This document shows, piece by piece, positions 1 to 7,730 of a stretch of DNA of 64,000 nt (within the stretch, counting starts at the first letter, position 1; each line of letters begins with the position of its first letter). The stretch lies in NCBI RefSeq assembly GCF_013423785.1, contig NZ_CP058952.1:3127665-3191664 (forward strand), written 5' to 3'. This stretch comes from Chitinibacter fontanus. Its GTDB lineage: Bacteria; Pseudomonadota; Gammaproteobacteria; Burkholderiales; Chitinibacteraceae. Below the pieces are notes generated by a model, which made no database searches, was not told where the DNA came from, and saw nothing but the letters and a program-made list of their open reading frames with translations. Both the position numbers and the translations under genes were made by a program.

Positions 1-1065
1 TATCGTTCGCAGAAACGCGGCGGCCGCGGTAAGCAAGCGGCGGCGACCAAAGACGATGACTTTATCGACAGCCTGTTTATTGCCAATACCCACGATTACA
101 TCTTGTGCTTTAGCTCGCGTGGGCGCGTTTATTGGCTGAAAGTCTACGAGTTGCCACAAGGCGGTCGTACCAGCCGCGGTAAGCCGATTATTAATTTGCT
201 GCCGCTCGAAGAAGGCGAAAAAATCAACGCCATCTTGCCAATCAAAGACTTCAGCGAAGACAAATACGTCTTTATGGCGACCGCCGATGGTACGGTGAAG
301 AAAACTCCGCTCACTGATTTCTCTCGCCCGATGAAGCGCGGCATTATCGCGATCAATCTGGATGAAGGTAATTATCTAGTCGGGGTGGCGTTGACGCGTG
401 GTGCGGGTGGTGCAGTGCTCGAAGATGACGCTGCAGATGAAGATGTCGTGATCGATGATGAGGGCGCAGAAGATGCTGGCGATGCAGTTGGTATCGACGA
501 CGATCAAGTCATGCTGTTCTCTGATGCGGGTAAATCAGTACGCTTTAGCCAGAGTAAAGTACGCCCAATGGGTCGTAACTCGAAAGGTGTGCGCGGCATG
601 AAGCTGGGTGAAGATCAGAAAGTGATCTCCTTGTTGGTAGCTAATTCGGATGCACAAATGGTCTTGACTGCCAGCAATGGCGGTTACGGTAAACGTACGC
701 CAGTGGGTGACTTCCGTCTGTCTGGTCGCGGCACGCAAGGCGTGATCGCGATGGACTTGACCGACAAGACTGGCTTGAAACTGGTTGCGGCGAGTCTGGT
801 GGAGGATACCGACGACGTGATGCTGATTACCACCGGTGGTGTGTTGATCCGTACGAAAGTCTCGCAAATTCGCGAAACCGGCCGCTCAGCACAAGGTGTG
901 CGCTTGATTAATCTGGACGATGGCGAGCAATTGTCGGGTCTAGAAAAAGTCTGCGAACCAGAAGACGAGGAAGAGGGTATTGATGCAGAGGGCGCAATCA
1001 GCGACGCTGCTGCTACAGATACCCCTGCCGCGGATGCAGCTTCAGCTGGTGATGCTGCTGAATAA
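1..1065 (+). CDS. gyrA: DNA gyrase subunit A, C-terminal part (5' truncated by window)
   Basis: The reading frame is open from base 1, so only the last 354 residues are visible. The N-terminal breakage-reunion domain with its catalytic Tyr lies outside the window. What is seen is the DNA-wrapping beta-pinwheel domain. It opens with a GyrA box (QKRGGRG, visible residues 4-10), the motif needed for gyrase to wrap DNA and introduce negative supercoils. Later blades repeat the pattern, as in GRNSKGVRGMKL and GRSAQGVRLINL. Two oddities stand out: a strongly acidic insertion inside the pinwheel (about nt 421-504) and an acidic, Ala-rich tail (about nt 955-1062). The call is gyrase rather than topoisomerase IV ParC because of the canonical GyrA box. 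Confidence 0.95.
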   Translation, partial: YRSQKRGGRGKQAAATKDDDFIDSLFIANTHDYILCFSSRGRVYWLKVYELPQGGRTSRGKPIINLLPLEEGEKINAILPIKDFSEDKYVFMATADGTVKKTPLTDFSRPMKRGIIAINLDEGNYLVGVALTRGAGGAVLEDDAADEDVVIDDEGAEDAGDAVGIDDDQVMLFSDAGKSVRFSQSKVRPMGRNSKGVRGMKLGEDQKVISLLVANSDAQMVLTASNGGYGKRTPVGDFRLSGRGTQGVIAMDLTDKTGLKLVAASLVEDTDDVMLITTGGVLIRTKVSQIRETGRSAQGVRLINLDDGEQLSGLEKVCEPEDEEEGIDAEGAISDAAATDTPAADAASAGDAAE

Positions 1066-1106
1066 ACGTCATTAATGTAAAAAGACTCACGAAAGAGGGA
1101 TTTGCG

Positions 1107-1571
1107 ATGAATAGCTTATGGTTACCCGTGGCAAATCCCGATTTTTTTGCCCAAGTCGGGCCGTGGTTTATGGCTTTGCCGCACTGCAAAACGCTGGGGC
1201 TGGAATTGGTTGCGGCGGAAAAGGGTAAAGTCACGATTAAATTGCCCTTCAAACCCGAACTGATCGGCAACCCAGAAACCAGCGTGCTCCATGGTGGCGT
1301 GGTGACTTCGCTGATTGATACTTCCTCGGGCGTTGCACTGTACACCTTGCTGCACATGCCGGAAGCTGCTGCCACACTTGATTTGCGCATCGATTATTTG
1401 CGCCCCGCCAAGCCTGATTTACCGCTGTATTGCACGGCCGAATGCTATCGGCTAACCGACTCAATTGCCTTTACGCGCGCCACCGCCTATCAAGAAGACC
1501 CAGCCAAACCCGTCGCGCATTCGGTGGCCACATTTGCGCGCACCGGTAGTGATAAAGGGGAAGCCGCATGA
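1107..1571 (+). CDS. PaaI-family hotdog-fold thioesterase (first of tandem pair)
   Basis: A 154-residue single-domain hotdog protein. The PaaI-type signature is clear: H62-G-G followed by D71 in LHGGVVTSLIDTSSG, placing the catalytic acid at the start of the central helix. Such enzymes hydrolyse acyl-CoA thioesters in the cytoplasm; the substrate cannot be read from sequence. A purine-rich site (gaaagaggga) precedes the ATG. The stop overlaps the start of the next gene by 4 nt (ATGA), so the two hotdog genes are translationally coupled, and both follow gyrA closely. The two products are similar in size and motif position, so they may form a heteromeric hotdog assembly. Family call is firm; substrate is unknown. 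Confidence 0.85.
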   Translation: MNSLWLPVANPDFFAQVGPWFMALPHCKTLGLELVAAEKGKVTIKLPFKPELIGNPETSVLHGGVVTSLIDTSSGVALYTLLHMPEAAATLDLRIDYLRPAKPDLPLYCTAECYRLTDSIAFTRATAYQEDPAKPVAHSVATFARTGSDKGEAA

Positions 1572-2005
1572 CGCAGCCTATGACAGAACTTTGCACGGGT
1601 ATTGCCTCGTATGAATTATTGGAAAGGGCTTTAGAGCAAATACCCTATGCCAAGCTGCTCGGTGTTCAGGTGCGCGAACAAGCTGGCCAGCCGCTGTTTT
1701 ACCTGCCATACGCTGAAAAAAATATCGGCAATATTTTATTGCCCGCGATTCATGGTGGCGTGATTGGTGGCTTTCTGGAAAACGCCGCCGTGTTGCATCT
1801 GATGTGGGCGCGTGAATCGGCGGGCATTCCCCGCATTGTCGATTTTTCGATTGATTATCTGCGCTCAGCGCGGGCGCTCGATTTATATGGTCGCTGCGAC
1901 ATCGTGCGCCAAGGTAAGCGCGTTGCTAATGTATTGATGACTGCTTGGCAAGATGATCCGGCCAAGCCTGTGGCGATGGCGCGGGCGCATTTTTTACTCG
2001 CTTAA
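1568..2005 (+). CDS. PaaI-family hotdog-fold thioesterase (second of tandem pair)
   Basis: A 145-residue hotdog protein overlapping its upstream neighbour by 4 nt. It carries H62-G-G as the neighbour does, but the acidic residue at position 71 is Glu (IHGGVIGGFLENAAV) instead of Asp. Glu is used as catalytic base in some hotdog thioesterases, so this may be a change of subclass rather than loss of activity. The C-terminal half conserves the DFSIDYLRSAR strand matching RIDYLRPAK of the first copy, which supports an old duplication. A translation start at ATG 1568 gives coupling; an internal ATG at 1580 (TEL...) is possible. Substrate unknown. Confidence 0.8.
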   Translation: MTQPMTELCTGIASYELLERALEQIPYAKLLGVQVREQAGQPLFYLPYAEKNIGNILLPAIHGGVIGGFLENAAVLHLMWARESAGIPRIVDFSIDYLRSARALDLYGRCDIVRQGKRVANVLMTAWQDDPAKPVAMARAHFLLA

Positions 2006-2072
2006 ATGCATTAATCATCGCTGGCTGCTAGCGCTTGATTGATAAGTACTCACTGTTCAAGAGATTGGCTTT

Positions 2073-3158
2073 ATGACTCAAGTTTTTAATTTTTCCTCTG
2101 GCCCTGCGGTATTGCCTCCCGAAGTTTTGCGCCAAGTGCAGGCTGAATTGCTCGATTGGCATGGTTCAGGCATGAGCGTGATGGAAATGAGCCATCGTGG
2201 CCCAGAGTTTGGCCAAATTCTGGCCGAGGCCGAAGCTGACCTGCGCACTTTGCTCGGTATTCCGAGTAATTACAAAGTGCTGTTTTTACAAGGCGGCGCG
2301 CATCTGCAATTTGCAATGCTGCCGTTTAACTTTGCTGCCGCTGATAGTACCGTTGATTTTGTGAATACCGGTCATTGGTCGAAAGTGGCGATCAAAGAAG
2401 TCAGCCGCTATGCCAAGGTCAATATTGCCGCCAGCAGTGAAGATAAAAACTTCAGCTATGTGCCAGACGAAGCAACTTGGCAGCGCAGCAAAGACGCGGC
2501 ATTTTTGCACTATTGCAGCAATGAAACCATTGGCGGTGTTGAGTTTAACTTCATTCCTCAATCGAATGGCGTGCCGCTGATTTGCGATATGTCGTCCAAT
2601 ATTTTGTCGCGTCCAGTTGATGTTAGCCAGTTCGGGATGATTTATGCCGGCGCGCAAAAAAATATGGGCCCATCTGGCGTGGCGGTGAGTATTGTGCGCG
2701 AGGACTTATTGGGTAAGGCGCGCAGCGAGACACCCACGATGCTCAACTACAAAACCTTTGCTGATAACGGCTCGATGTACAACACGCCACCGTCGTTCGG
2801 TATTTATGTCGCTGGTTTGGTTTACAAACATCTGCTGGCGCAAGGCGGTTTGGCGGCAATGGAAGCCAAAAATATCGAGAAAGCCAATGTGCTGTACGCG
2901 GCGATTGATGCATCGAACGGTTTCTATCATTGCCCAACAGCACTGGCCGATCGCTCGCGAATGAATATTCCATTTACTTTGGCCGATAGCCAATTGGATG
3001 CTCAGTTCCTCGCAGGCGCGGAGGAGCGTCATTTATTGCAATTGAAAGGCCACCGCTCAGTTGGCGGGATGCGCGCGTCGATTTACAACGCAATGCCGCT
3101 GGCGGGCTGCCAAGCCTTGGCGGCGTATATGGCTGAGTTTGCGCAACAACATGGCTAA
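2073..3158 (+). CDS. serC: Phosphoserine aminotransferase
   Basis: SerC converts 3-phosphohydroxypyruvate plus glutamate to O-phosphoserine in serine synthesis, and 3-hydroxy-4-phospho-hydroxythreonine in pyridoxine synthesis. The 361-residue length is normal. Recognisable features are the N-terminal NFSSGPAVLP, the phosphate-contacting HRGPEF (41-46), GGAHLQF (74-80), and the PLP-binding lysine K196 in YAGAQKNMGP. The C-terminal GHRSVGGMRASIYNAMP is typical of the family. The start ATG at 2073 gives the usual SerC N-terminus. It is followed after 19 nt by a small membrane protein gene that in turn touches pheA, so serC and pheA probably share a transcript, as in many proteobacteria. Confidence 0.97.
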   Translation: MTQVFNFSSGPAVLPPEVLRQVQAELLDWHGSGMSVMEMSHRGPEFGQILAEAEADLRTLLGIPSNYKVLFLQGGAHLQFAMLPFNFAAADSTVDFVNTGHWSKVAIKEVSRYAKVNIAASSEDKNFSYVPDEATWQRSKDAAFLHYCSNETIGGVEFNFIPQSNGVPLICDMSSNILSRPVDVSQFGMIYAGAQKNMGPSGVAVSIVREDLLGKARSETPTMLNYKTFADNGSMYNTPPSFGIYVAGLVYKHLLAQGGLAAMEAKNIEKANVLYAAIDASNGFYHCPTALADRSRMNIPFTLADSQLDAQFLAGAEERHLLQLKGHRSVGGMRASIYNAMPLAGCQALAAYMAEFAQQHG

Positions 3159-3177
3159 TTAACACAAGGATTCGACC

Positions 3178-3384
3178 ATGGCTGGACAAGGTTCTGGCGG
3201 TAATGTGATCGCTGCGCTGTGCAGTTTCTTTCTTCCCGGCTTGGGGCAATTGCTACAAGGTCGCTTACTGAAAGCCATACTAATGTTTGTGCTAGCTGGG
3301 GCATTGTGGGTGATTTTTATGGGCTGGATTATCCATCTGTGGTCGATTCTGGATGCTGCTAAATTTGATCCGAGTAAAAGTTAA
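3178..3384 (+). CDS. Small two-helix membrane protein between serC and pheA
   Basis: A 68-residue protein with two hydrophobic segments (about residues 9-26 and 31-55). A conserved-looking LPGLGQLLQGR motif follows the first helix, reminiscent of the small TM2-like or DUF5683-like membrane proteins that carry a PG(L/A)GQ turn. An AAGGA-like site (acacaagga) precedes the ATG by 7 nt. The stop codon overlaps the pheA start by 1 nt (TAATG), so expression is coupled to pheA. Its function is unknown. Its placement between two aromatic/serine biosynthetic genes may be accidental. Confidence 0.75.
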   Translation: MAGQGSGGNVIAALCSFFLPGLGQLLQGRLLKAILMFVLAGALWVIFMGWIIHLWSILDAAKFDPSKS

Positions 3385-4466
3385 TGTCTGACCAACAATT
3401 GCAATTAATACAACAGCATCGCGAAGCCATCGATGCGCTCGACGCGCAAATTTTGCAGCTAATCAACGAGCGAGCGCAGCATGCGCATCAGATTGGTGTG
3501 ATTAAAGGCAGCGGCGTGGTGTATCGCCCTGAGCGCGAAGCACAAGTGCTGACGCGGATTAAAGAGATCAATCAGGGTCCGCTCTCGGGTGAGGCCGTTG
3601 CGCGCTTGTTCCGCGAAATTATGTCAGCGTGTTTGGCGCTCGAAAAACCGCTGACGATCGCCTATCTGGGGCCAGAGGGCACCTTCACGCAGGCGGCGGC
3701 GATCAAGCATTTTGGCCATGCCGCCAATACTTTGCCTTGCGCGTCGATTGATGAGGTGTTTCGCGTCGTAGAAGCGGGCAGTGCCGATTACGCCGTGGCG
3801 CCGGTTGAAAATTCGACTGAAGGCGCGGTAGGGCGTACGCTGGATTTGATGGTCGGCAGCTCGCTCAAAATCTGTGGTGAAGTGGTTTTGCGCATTCATC
3901 ATCATTTGCTGCGTGCTAGTGACAACATGGCTGGTATCGAGCGCGTGTATGCCCATGCACAAGCCTTGGCGCAATGCCATGAATGGCTTAATCAGAATTT
4001 GCCCGCGCAAGTTGAGCGTATTTCAGTATCAAGCAATGCCGAGGCCGCACGGATGGCAAGCCTTGACCCAACATGCGCAGCGATTGCGGGTGATGCGGCG
4101 GCTGAAAAATACGTACTTAATAAGCTCGCACAAAACATCGAAGACGAACCCAATAACACCACGCGTTTTCTGGTATTAGGGGCGCAATCGTCGGCTCGTT
4201 CGGGTAAAGACAAAACGTCTTTGGTGATTTCGGCGCCGAATCGCGCCGGTGCATTGCATGCAGTGGCGGAGCCTTTGGCGCGTAATGGTGTGTCGATGAC
4301 CAAGTTTGAGTCGCGTCCAAGTCGAACCGGTTTGTGGGAATACGTGTTCTTTGCCGATGTAGAAGCGTATATCGACGATGAAAATATGCAAACTGCGTTA
4401 GCGGAGTTGCAACAGGTGGCGGCCTTCGTTAAGGTTTTAGGTTCCTATCCTCAAGCTGTCATCTGA
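3384..4466 (+). CDS. pheA: Bifunctional chorismate mutase / prephenate dehydratase (P-protein)
   Basis: It catalyses chorismate to prephenate and prephenate to phenylpyruvate in phenylalanine synthesis. The 360-residue chain has three modules: an N-terminal AroQ-type helical chorismate mutase (about 1-90, with REAIDALDAQILQLINERAQ), a prephenate dehydratase domain (about 91-270; AYLGPEGTFTQAAA, VAPVENSTEGAVG, and NNTTRFLVLG near its end), and a C-terminal ACT domain (about 275-355; SRPSRTGLWEYVFF) that normally binds phenylalanine for feedback inhibition. All expected motifs are intact. It starts inside the stop codon of the preceding small gene and is followed by a long imperfect palindrome. 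Confidence 0.97.
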   Translation: MSDQQLQLIQQHREAIDALDAQILQLINERAQHAHQIGVIKGSGVVYRPEREAQVLTRIKEINQGPLSGEAVARLFREIMSACLALEKPLTIAYLGPEGTFTQAAAIKHFGHAANTLPCASIDEVFRVVEAGSADYAVAPVENSTEGAVGRTLDLMVGSSLKICGEVVLRIHHHLLRASDNMAGIERVYAHAQALAQCHEWLNQNLPAQVERISVSSNAEAARMASLDPTCAAIAGDAAAEKYVLNKLAQNIEDEPNNTTRFLVLGAQSSARSGKDKTSLVISAPNRAGALHAVAEPLARNGVSMTKFESRPSRTGLWEYVFFADVEAYIDDENMQTALAELQQVAAFVKVLGSYPQAVI

Positions 4467-4472
4467 CGGTGT

Positions 4473-4591
4473 AAAACTGCTGCGAAGCACGATGTCTGCG
4501 TTGTAAAAACACTAAAAATCCTCATGTACTTGAGTACATTCCGGTTTTTCGCCGTTTTTATGCCTTGTCCTCGTGCTTCTCGCTACGTTTT
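4473..4591. repeat. 119-nt imperfect palindrome (ERIC-like long hairpin)
   Basis: The two arms pair around a perfect core ATGTACT-TG-AGTACAT (4524-4539). Outer blocks also pair: AAAAC (4473-4477) with GTTTT (4587-4591), GCGA/AGCACGA with TCGTGCTT/CTCGC, and TAAAAAC with GTTTTTA. The whole intergenic gap between pheA and the LOG gene is nearly filled by it. It resembles, in architecture, the long intergenic palindromes of other proteobacteria, though I see no second copy in this window. It might also end pheA transcription. Confidence 0.75.
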
Positions 4592-4636
4592 CCACTCTCC
4601 GCTTTGTGCGCGAATATTGTTTGAATAAGGAAGCCT

Positions 4637-5209
4637 ATGAAAGCCGTAACCGTATTTTGTGGTGCCCGCATGGGTGCGCGTGAAATTTATCGTGAAGCTG
4701 CACAAACCTTGGGCAAAGAAATCGCCGCCCGCGGCATGACCTTGGTGTATGGCGGTGGTCATGTGGGGTTGATGGGCGCGGTGGCTGAAGCGGCGCTAGA
4801 AGCTGGTGGCGAAGTCATCGGCGTGATTCCTGAGTTCATGGTTGAGCGCGAGCTCGGTTATGGCGCGTGTACAACACTGGAAGTGGTGGATTCAATGCAC
4901 ACGCGCAAAGCACGGATGGCTGAGTTGACTGATGGTTTTATCGCCATGCCCGGTGGTGTTGGTACGTTTGATGAGTTATTCGAAATTTTAACGTGGGCGC
5001 AAATTGGTTTGCATGCTAAGCCGATTGGGTTATTGAATACAAATGACTATTTTGTGCCGCTGCGCGCGATGGTCGCACATGCGGTGAATGAAGGTTTTGT
5101 CGGCGAGCGCGATGCTGCGCGGCTGTTGATGGCCAATGACAGTGCCACATTGCTGCAAATTTTGCAGGGCGAACCCAGCCAAAGCGCAGGTGAATGGTGG
5201 AAAACTTAG
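4637..5209 (+). CDS. LOG-family protein (cytokinin riboside 5'-monophosphate phosphoribohydrolase type)
   Basis: A 190-residue Rossmann-like protein with the LOG signature PGGVGTFDE (105-113) and the upstream MHTRKARM block (87-94), which together form the nucleotide-monophosphate binding and catalytic site. The family hydrolyses the N-glycosidic bond of nucleoside 5'-monophosphates; in bacteria many members act as AMP or cytokinin-ribotide hydrolases, and the older annotation was lysine decarboxylase. The gene begins after an aataagga ribosome site. Its 3' end overlaps the start of the next GNAT gene by 16 nt in another frame, so the two are likely co-translated. Substrate in this organism is not evident. 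Confidence 0.9.
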   Translation: MKAVTVFCGARMGAREIYREAAQTLGKEIAARGMTLVYGGGHVGLMGAVAEAALEAGGEVIGVIPEFMVERELGYGACTTLEVVDSMHTRKARMAELTDGFIAMPGGVGTFDELFEILTWAQIGLHAKPIGLLNTNDYFVPLRAMVAHAVNEGFVGERDAARLLMANDSATLLQILQGEPSQSAGEWWKT

Positions 5210-5805
5210 GTTTAGCAGTACCTGGTGATGCCAAACGGGCGGCGGAGTTGATTTATCAATCCGACGCCCCTTTTTACGACTATTGGTTTGCGCTGCCACG
5301 CGAAATGACGCTGATGAATTTGGCGCGGCTGTGGCACGAACCCAATGGCAGTTACAGTTATCGCAATGCGCAGGTGTTACGCAATGTGCAGGAAGAAATT
5401 ATTGCGCTGGTTTTTCATTACCCTGCCGGGTATGGTGCGCAACTACAGATTGACGATGGTATAGAGCTGCATACCCTGGCGCTTGATCTGGATATTTTGC
5501 GTTCACGCCAGCGTGATTTGGATTTTTTATTCCCACATGTGCCCAATGACGCTTGGTATTTGCGCACGATTGCGGTGCATGCAGATCACCGCAGCCAAGG
5601 CCTCGGTGCGCGCATGCTCAGCCAAGTGATTTTCGCTGCGCGCCAAGCGGGCTTTGATCAGCTGCATGTCGATGTCGATAGCGGCAACCCCGGTGCGGTG
5701 CAGTTTTATCGCCGTCATGGTTTTGAAGTGCTGGTTGAATCCAAAGTGCGCACTCTGACGCAATTCTCATTGCCCGCCAGCCTGCGGATGGTGAAGTCGC
5801 TGTAA
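5194..5805 (+). CDS. GNAT-family N-acetyltransferase
   Basis: A 203-residue protein whose C-terminal half is a GNAT fold. The acetyl-CoA binding loop is RSQGLGA (133-139) after the beta4 strand LRTIAVHADH, and the closing GNPGAVQFYRRHGFEV block is the usual motif B. The N-terminal half is longer than in minimal GNATs. The start codon lies inside the LOG gene (16-nt overlap). The next gene, hisC, starts 43 nt downstream. The acetyl acceptor is unknown; neighbours give no specific hint beyond a biosynthetic cluster. Confidence 0.88.
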   Translation: MVENLGLAVPGDAKRAAELIYQSDAPFYDYWFALPREMTLMNLARLWHEPNGSYSYRNAQVLRNVQEEIIALVFHYPAGYGAQLQIDDGIELHTLALDLDILRSRQRDLDFLFPHVPNDAWYLRTIAVHADHRSQGLGARMLSQVIFAARQAGFDQLHVDVDSGNPGAVQFYRRHGFEVLVESKVRTLTQFSLPASLRMVKSL

Positions 5806-5848
5806 TAGCAAAAATTTGATTGTTTTGAACGTTTGAAAAGGAAAGTCG

Positions 5849-6949
5849 ATGTCACTTGCTTCACTGGCCCCTGAATACATTCGCGCCATTGCGCCGTATC
5901 AACCGGGCAAACCGGTTTCCGAGCTGGCGCGTGAAATGAATCTTGATCCAGCCAAAATCGTCAAACTGGCATCGAATGAAAACCCGCTCGGCATGGGGCC
6001 CAAAGCGCGTGCGGCGGTGGAGCGCGAACTGGCAGAATTGGCGCGTTACCCCGATGGGAACGGTTTCGATTTAAAAGCCAAAATCGCCGAGCGTTTTGCT
6101 GTGAATCTGGATCAAATTGTATTGGGCAACGGCTCCAACGATATTCTGGAGCTGATCGCACATGCGTTTTTGCGTGAAGGCGATTCAGCGGTATTTTCTG
6201 AATACGCCTTTGCCGTGTATCCCTTGGCAACCCAAGCCGTCGGTGCGACCAATATCTGCGTTAAAGCTGTTGATTTCGGCCACGATCTGGATGCGATGCG
6301 TGCGGCGATTCGCCCTGATACCAAAATCGTCTGGATCGCCAACCCGAATAACCCAACCGGCACGCTGGCACGCCCAGGCGATTTGATCGAGTTTCTGGAA
6401 CTGTGCCCGAAAAACGTTTTAGTCGTGTTGGATGAGGCCTACACAGAATTTTTGCCGCGCGAAAAACGCAGCGATTCAATCGGCTGGTTGAAGCAATTTG
6501 CAAATCTAATCGTCGTGCGCACGTTCAGCAAGGCTTATGGTCTAGCAGGTTTGCGTGTCGGCTTTGCGCTGGCGAATCCAGAGGTGGCGGACATCCTGAA
6601 CCGCATCCGCCAGCCGTTTAATGTGAATAGCCTTGCGCAAGCGGCCGCCGTTGCGGCGCTTGATGATTTGGAGTTTTTAAAGCAATCGGTAGAAGTCAAC
6701 GCTGCTGGTATGAAGCAAATTACCGAGGCGTTGCAAGAGCTGGGCTTAAGCTTTATTGAAAGCTACGGCAATTTTGTCACTTTCCATTGTGGCGATGCGA
6801 AACTACTCAATCAGTTTATGCTCGAACGCGGTGTGATCGTGCGACCGCTCGCGGGCTACGGTATGGCCAACAGCCTGCGCGTGTCGATTGGCCTGCCTCA
6901 CGAGAATGCGCGCTTTATTGAAGTGCTGCGCGAGGCGATGGAAGGCTAA
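5849..6949 (+). CDS. hisC: Histidinol-phosphate aminotransferase
   Basis: A fold-type I PLP enzyme of 366 residues that transaminates imidazole-acetol phosphate with glutamate in histidine synthesis. Motifs: ASNENPLG (41-48), NPNNPTG (165-171), DEAY (195-198) and the PLP lysine K228 in TFSKAYGLAGLRVG. An AAAGGAAAG ribosome site precedes the ATG. It stands apart from other his genes, as a scattered HisC often does; HisC-like enzymes may also accept aromatic keto acids, which would fit the nearby pheA. Its stop codon overlaps the next ATG by 1 nt. Confidence 0.93.
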   Translation: MSLASLAPEYIRAIAPYQPGKPVSELAREMNLDPAKIVKLASNENPLGMGPKARAAVERELAELARYPDGNGFDLKAKIAERFAVNLDQIVLGNGSNDILELIAHAFLREGDSAVFSEYAFAVYPLATQAVGATNICVKAVDFGHDLDAMRAAIRPDTKIVWIANPNNPTGTLARPGDLIEFLELCPKNVLVVLDEAYTEFLPREKRSDSIGWLKQFANLIVVRTFSKAYGLAGLRVGFALANPEVADILNRIRQPFNVNSLAQAAAVAALDDLEFLKQSVEVNAAGMKQITEALQELGLSFIESYGNFVTFHCGDAKLLNQFMLERGVIVRPLAGYGMANSLRVSIGLPHENARFIEVLREAMEG

Positions 6950-7383
6950 TGTGGTCGCTGGCGAGTGTATACGAAGCTGATTTTGAAGAACTACTCGCCA
7001 TTCGTATCGCCGCGATGCGCGAAAGCTTGGAGCGCATTGGCCGGTTTGATCCCGAGCGAGCTCGCCAGCGATTGCGCGCCAATTTTGAGCCCATTGCAAG
7101 CCGGAAAATCCTCGTGGCCAATCAAGTGGTTGGCTTTTATGCGCTGCGCGAAGAAGAGCAGGGCTATGCGCTGGATCATTTATATCTGCTGCCACAGTGG
7201 CAAGGGCAGGGCATCGGTAGTGCTGTGTTAACTCATATCCAGCAGCAATGCCCTAGCAGGCCTATCCGGTTAGTAGCGTTACGAGAGAGCGATTCAAATC
7301 GGTTTTATCAGCGGCATGGTTTTATCGCAGTTACGGAATCAGAATGGGATATTGATTATATCTATTGGGGTATATCGTCGTAG
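6949..7383 (+). CDS. GNAT-family N-acetyltransferase
   Basis: A compact 144-residue GNAT protein. The acetyl-CoA loop is QWQGQGIGS, after the beta4 strand ALDHLYLLP, and the C-terminal SNRFYQRHGFIAV block is characteristic. It starts within the hisC stop codon (TAATG), so its translation is coupled to hisC. The acceptor is unknown. An octamer GGGTATAT lies in its last codons (7368-7375), one of several copies in the window. Confidence 0.88.
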   Translation: MWSLASVYEADFEELLAIRIAAMRESLERIGRFDPERARQRLRANFEPIASRKILVANQVVGFYALREEEQGYALDHLYLLPQWQGQGIGSAVLTHIQQQCPSRPIRLVALRESDSNRFYQRHGFIAVTESEWDIDYIYWGISS

Positions 7384-7456
7384 GTCATGATTGGTTTGGT
7401 TTGTGTGGTAATACATGACATGGTATTTTGCTGACCCAGATAACCGTTTGATCGCT

Positions 7457-7462
7457 TATAAT
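7457..7462 (+). promoter_or_regulatory. Consensus -10 box upstream of the DUF3460 gene
   Basis: A perfect TATAAT lies 38 nt before the ATG at 7501. The best -35-like hexamer, CTGACC (7431-7436), is 20 nt away, longer than ideal, so the -35 assignment is uncertain. The gap after the GNAT gene and a terminator at 7687 suggest the small gene is a separate transcription unit. Confidence 0.45.
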
Positions 7463-7500
7463 AGCGGCAATTCACTGAATTAGAAGAAAAGGATATTGAG

Positions 7501-7671
7501 ATGGTAGATCGTAATTACGTATCGGATTACACCAAATTCATGGAAAAATTCCTGCAAGAAAACCCTGAAGTGGCGAAAGGCCAAGTTGAAGGTCGTGCTT
7601 TGCTGTGGGATAAAGAACCGATTAATCTGGACGAGCGTGCGCGTAACGAAGAGTCTCGTGTGAACAAATAA
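7501..7671 (+). CDS. DUF3460 family small protein (56 aa)
   Basis: A short gene of 56 codons, starting ATG after AAAGGATATTGAG. The product is soluble and highly charged, with the family hallmark GRALLWDK (residues 31-38) followed by a DERARNEESRV tail. DUF3460 proteins are small and confined, as far as I know, mainly to Betaproteobacteria; no function is established. It is bounded by its own -10 box and a strong terminator, so it appears to be a monocistronic gene with possibly high expression. Confidence 0.85.
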   Translation: MVDRNYVSDYTKFMEKFLQENPEVAKGQVEGRALLWDKEPINLDERARNEESRVNK

Positions 7672-7686
7672 ATCGCACGAAGCAAT

Positions 7687-7716
7687 AAAAAAAGCCATCT
7701 TCGGATGGCTTTTTTT
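7687..7716. terminator. Bidirectional intrinsic terminator
   Basis: AAAGCCATC-TTCG-GATGGCTTT hairpin with A-run before and T-run after, so it can act in both directions. It separates the DUF3460 gene from the convergent membrane-protein gene. The loop is a cUUCGg tetraloop. Confidence 0.9.
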
Positions 7717-7730
7717 ATTGAGCGGAACTT

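Noticed and set aside
1107..2005. Hotdog pair as a single gene broken by a frameshift
   Set aside because: Each half is a full-length hotdog domain with its own His-Gly-Gly motif and start; the ATGA overlap is ordinary coupling.
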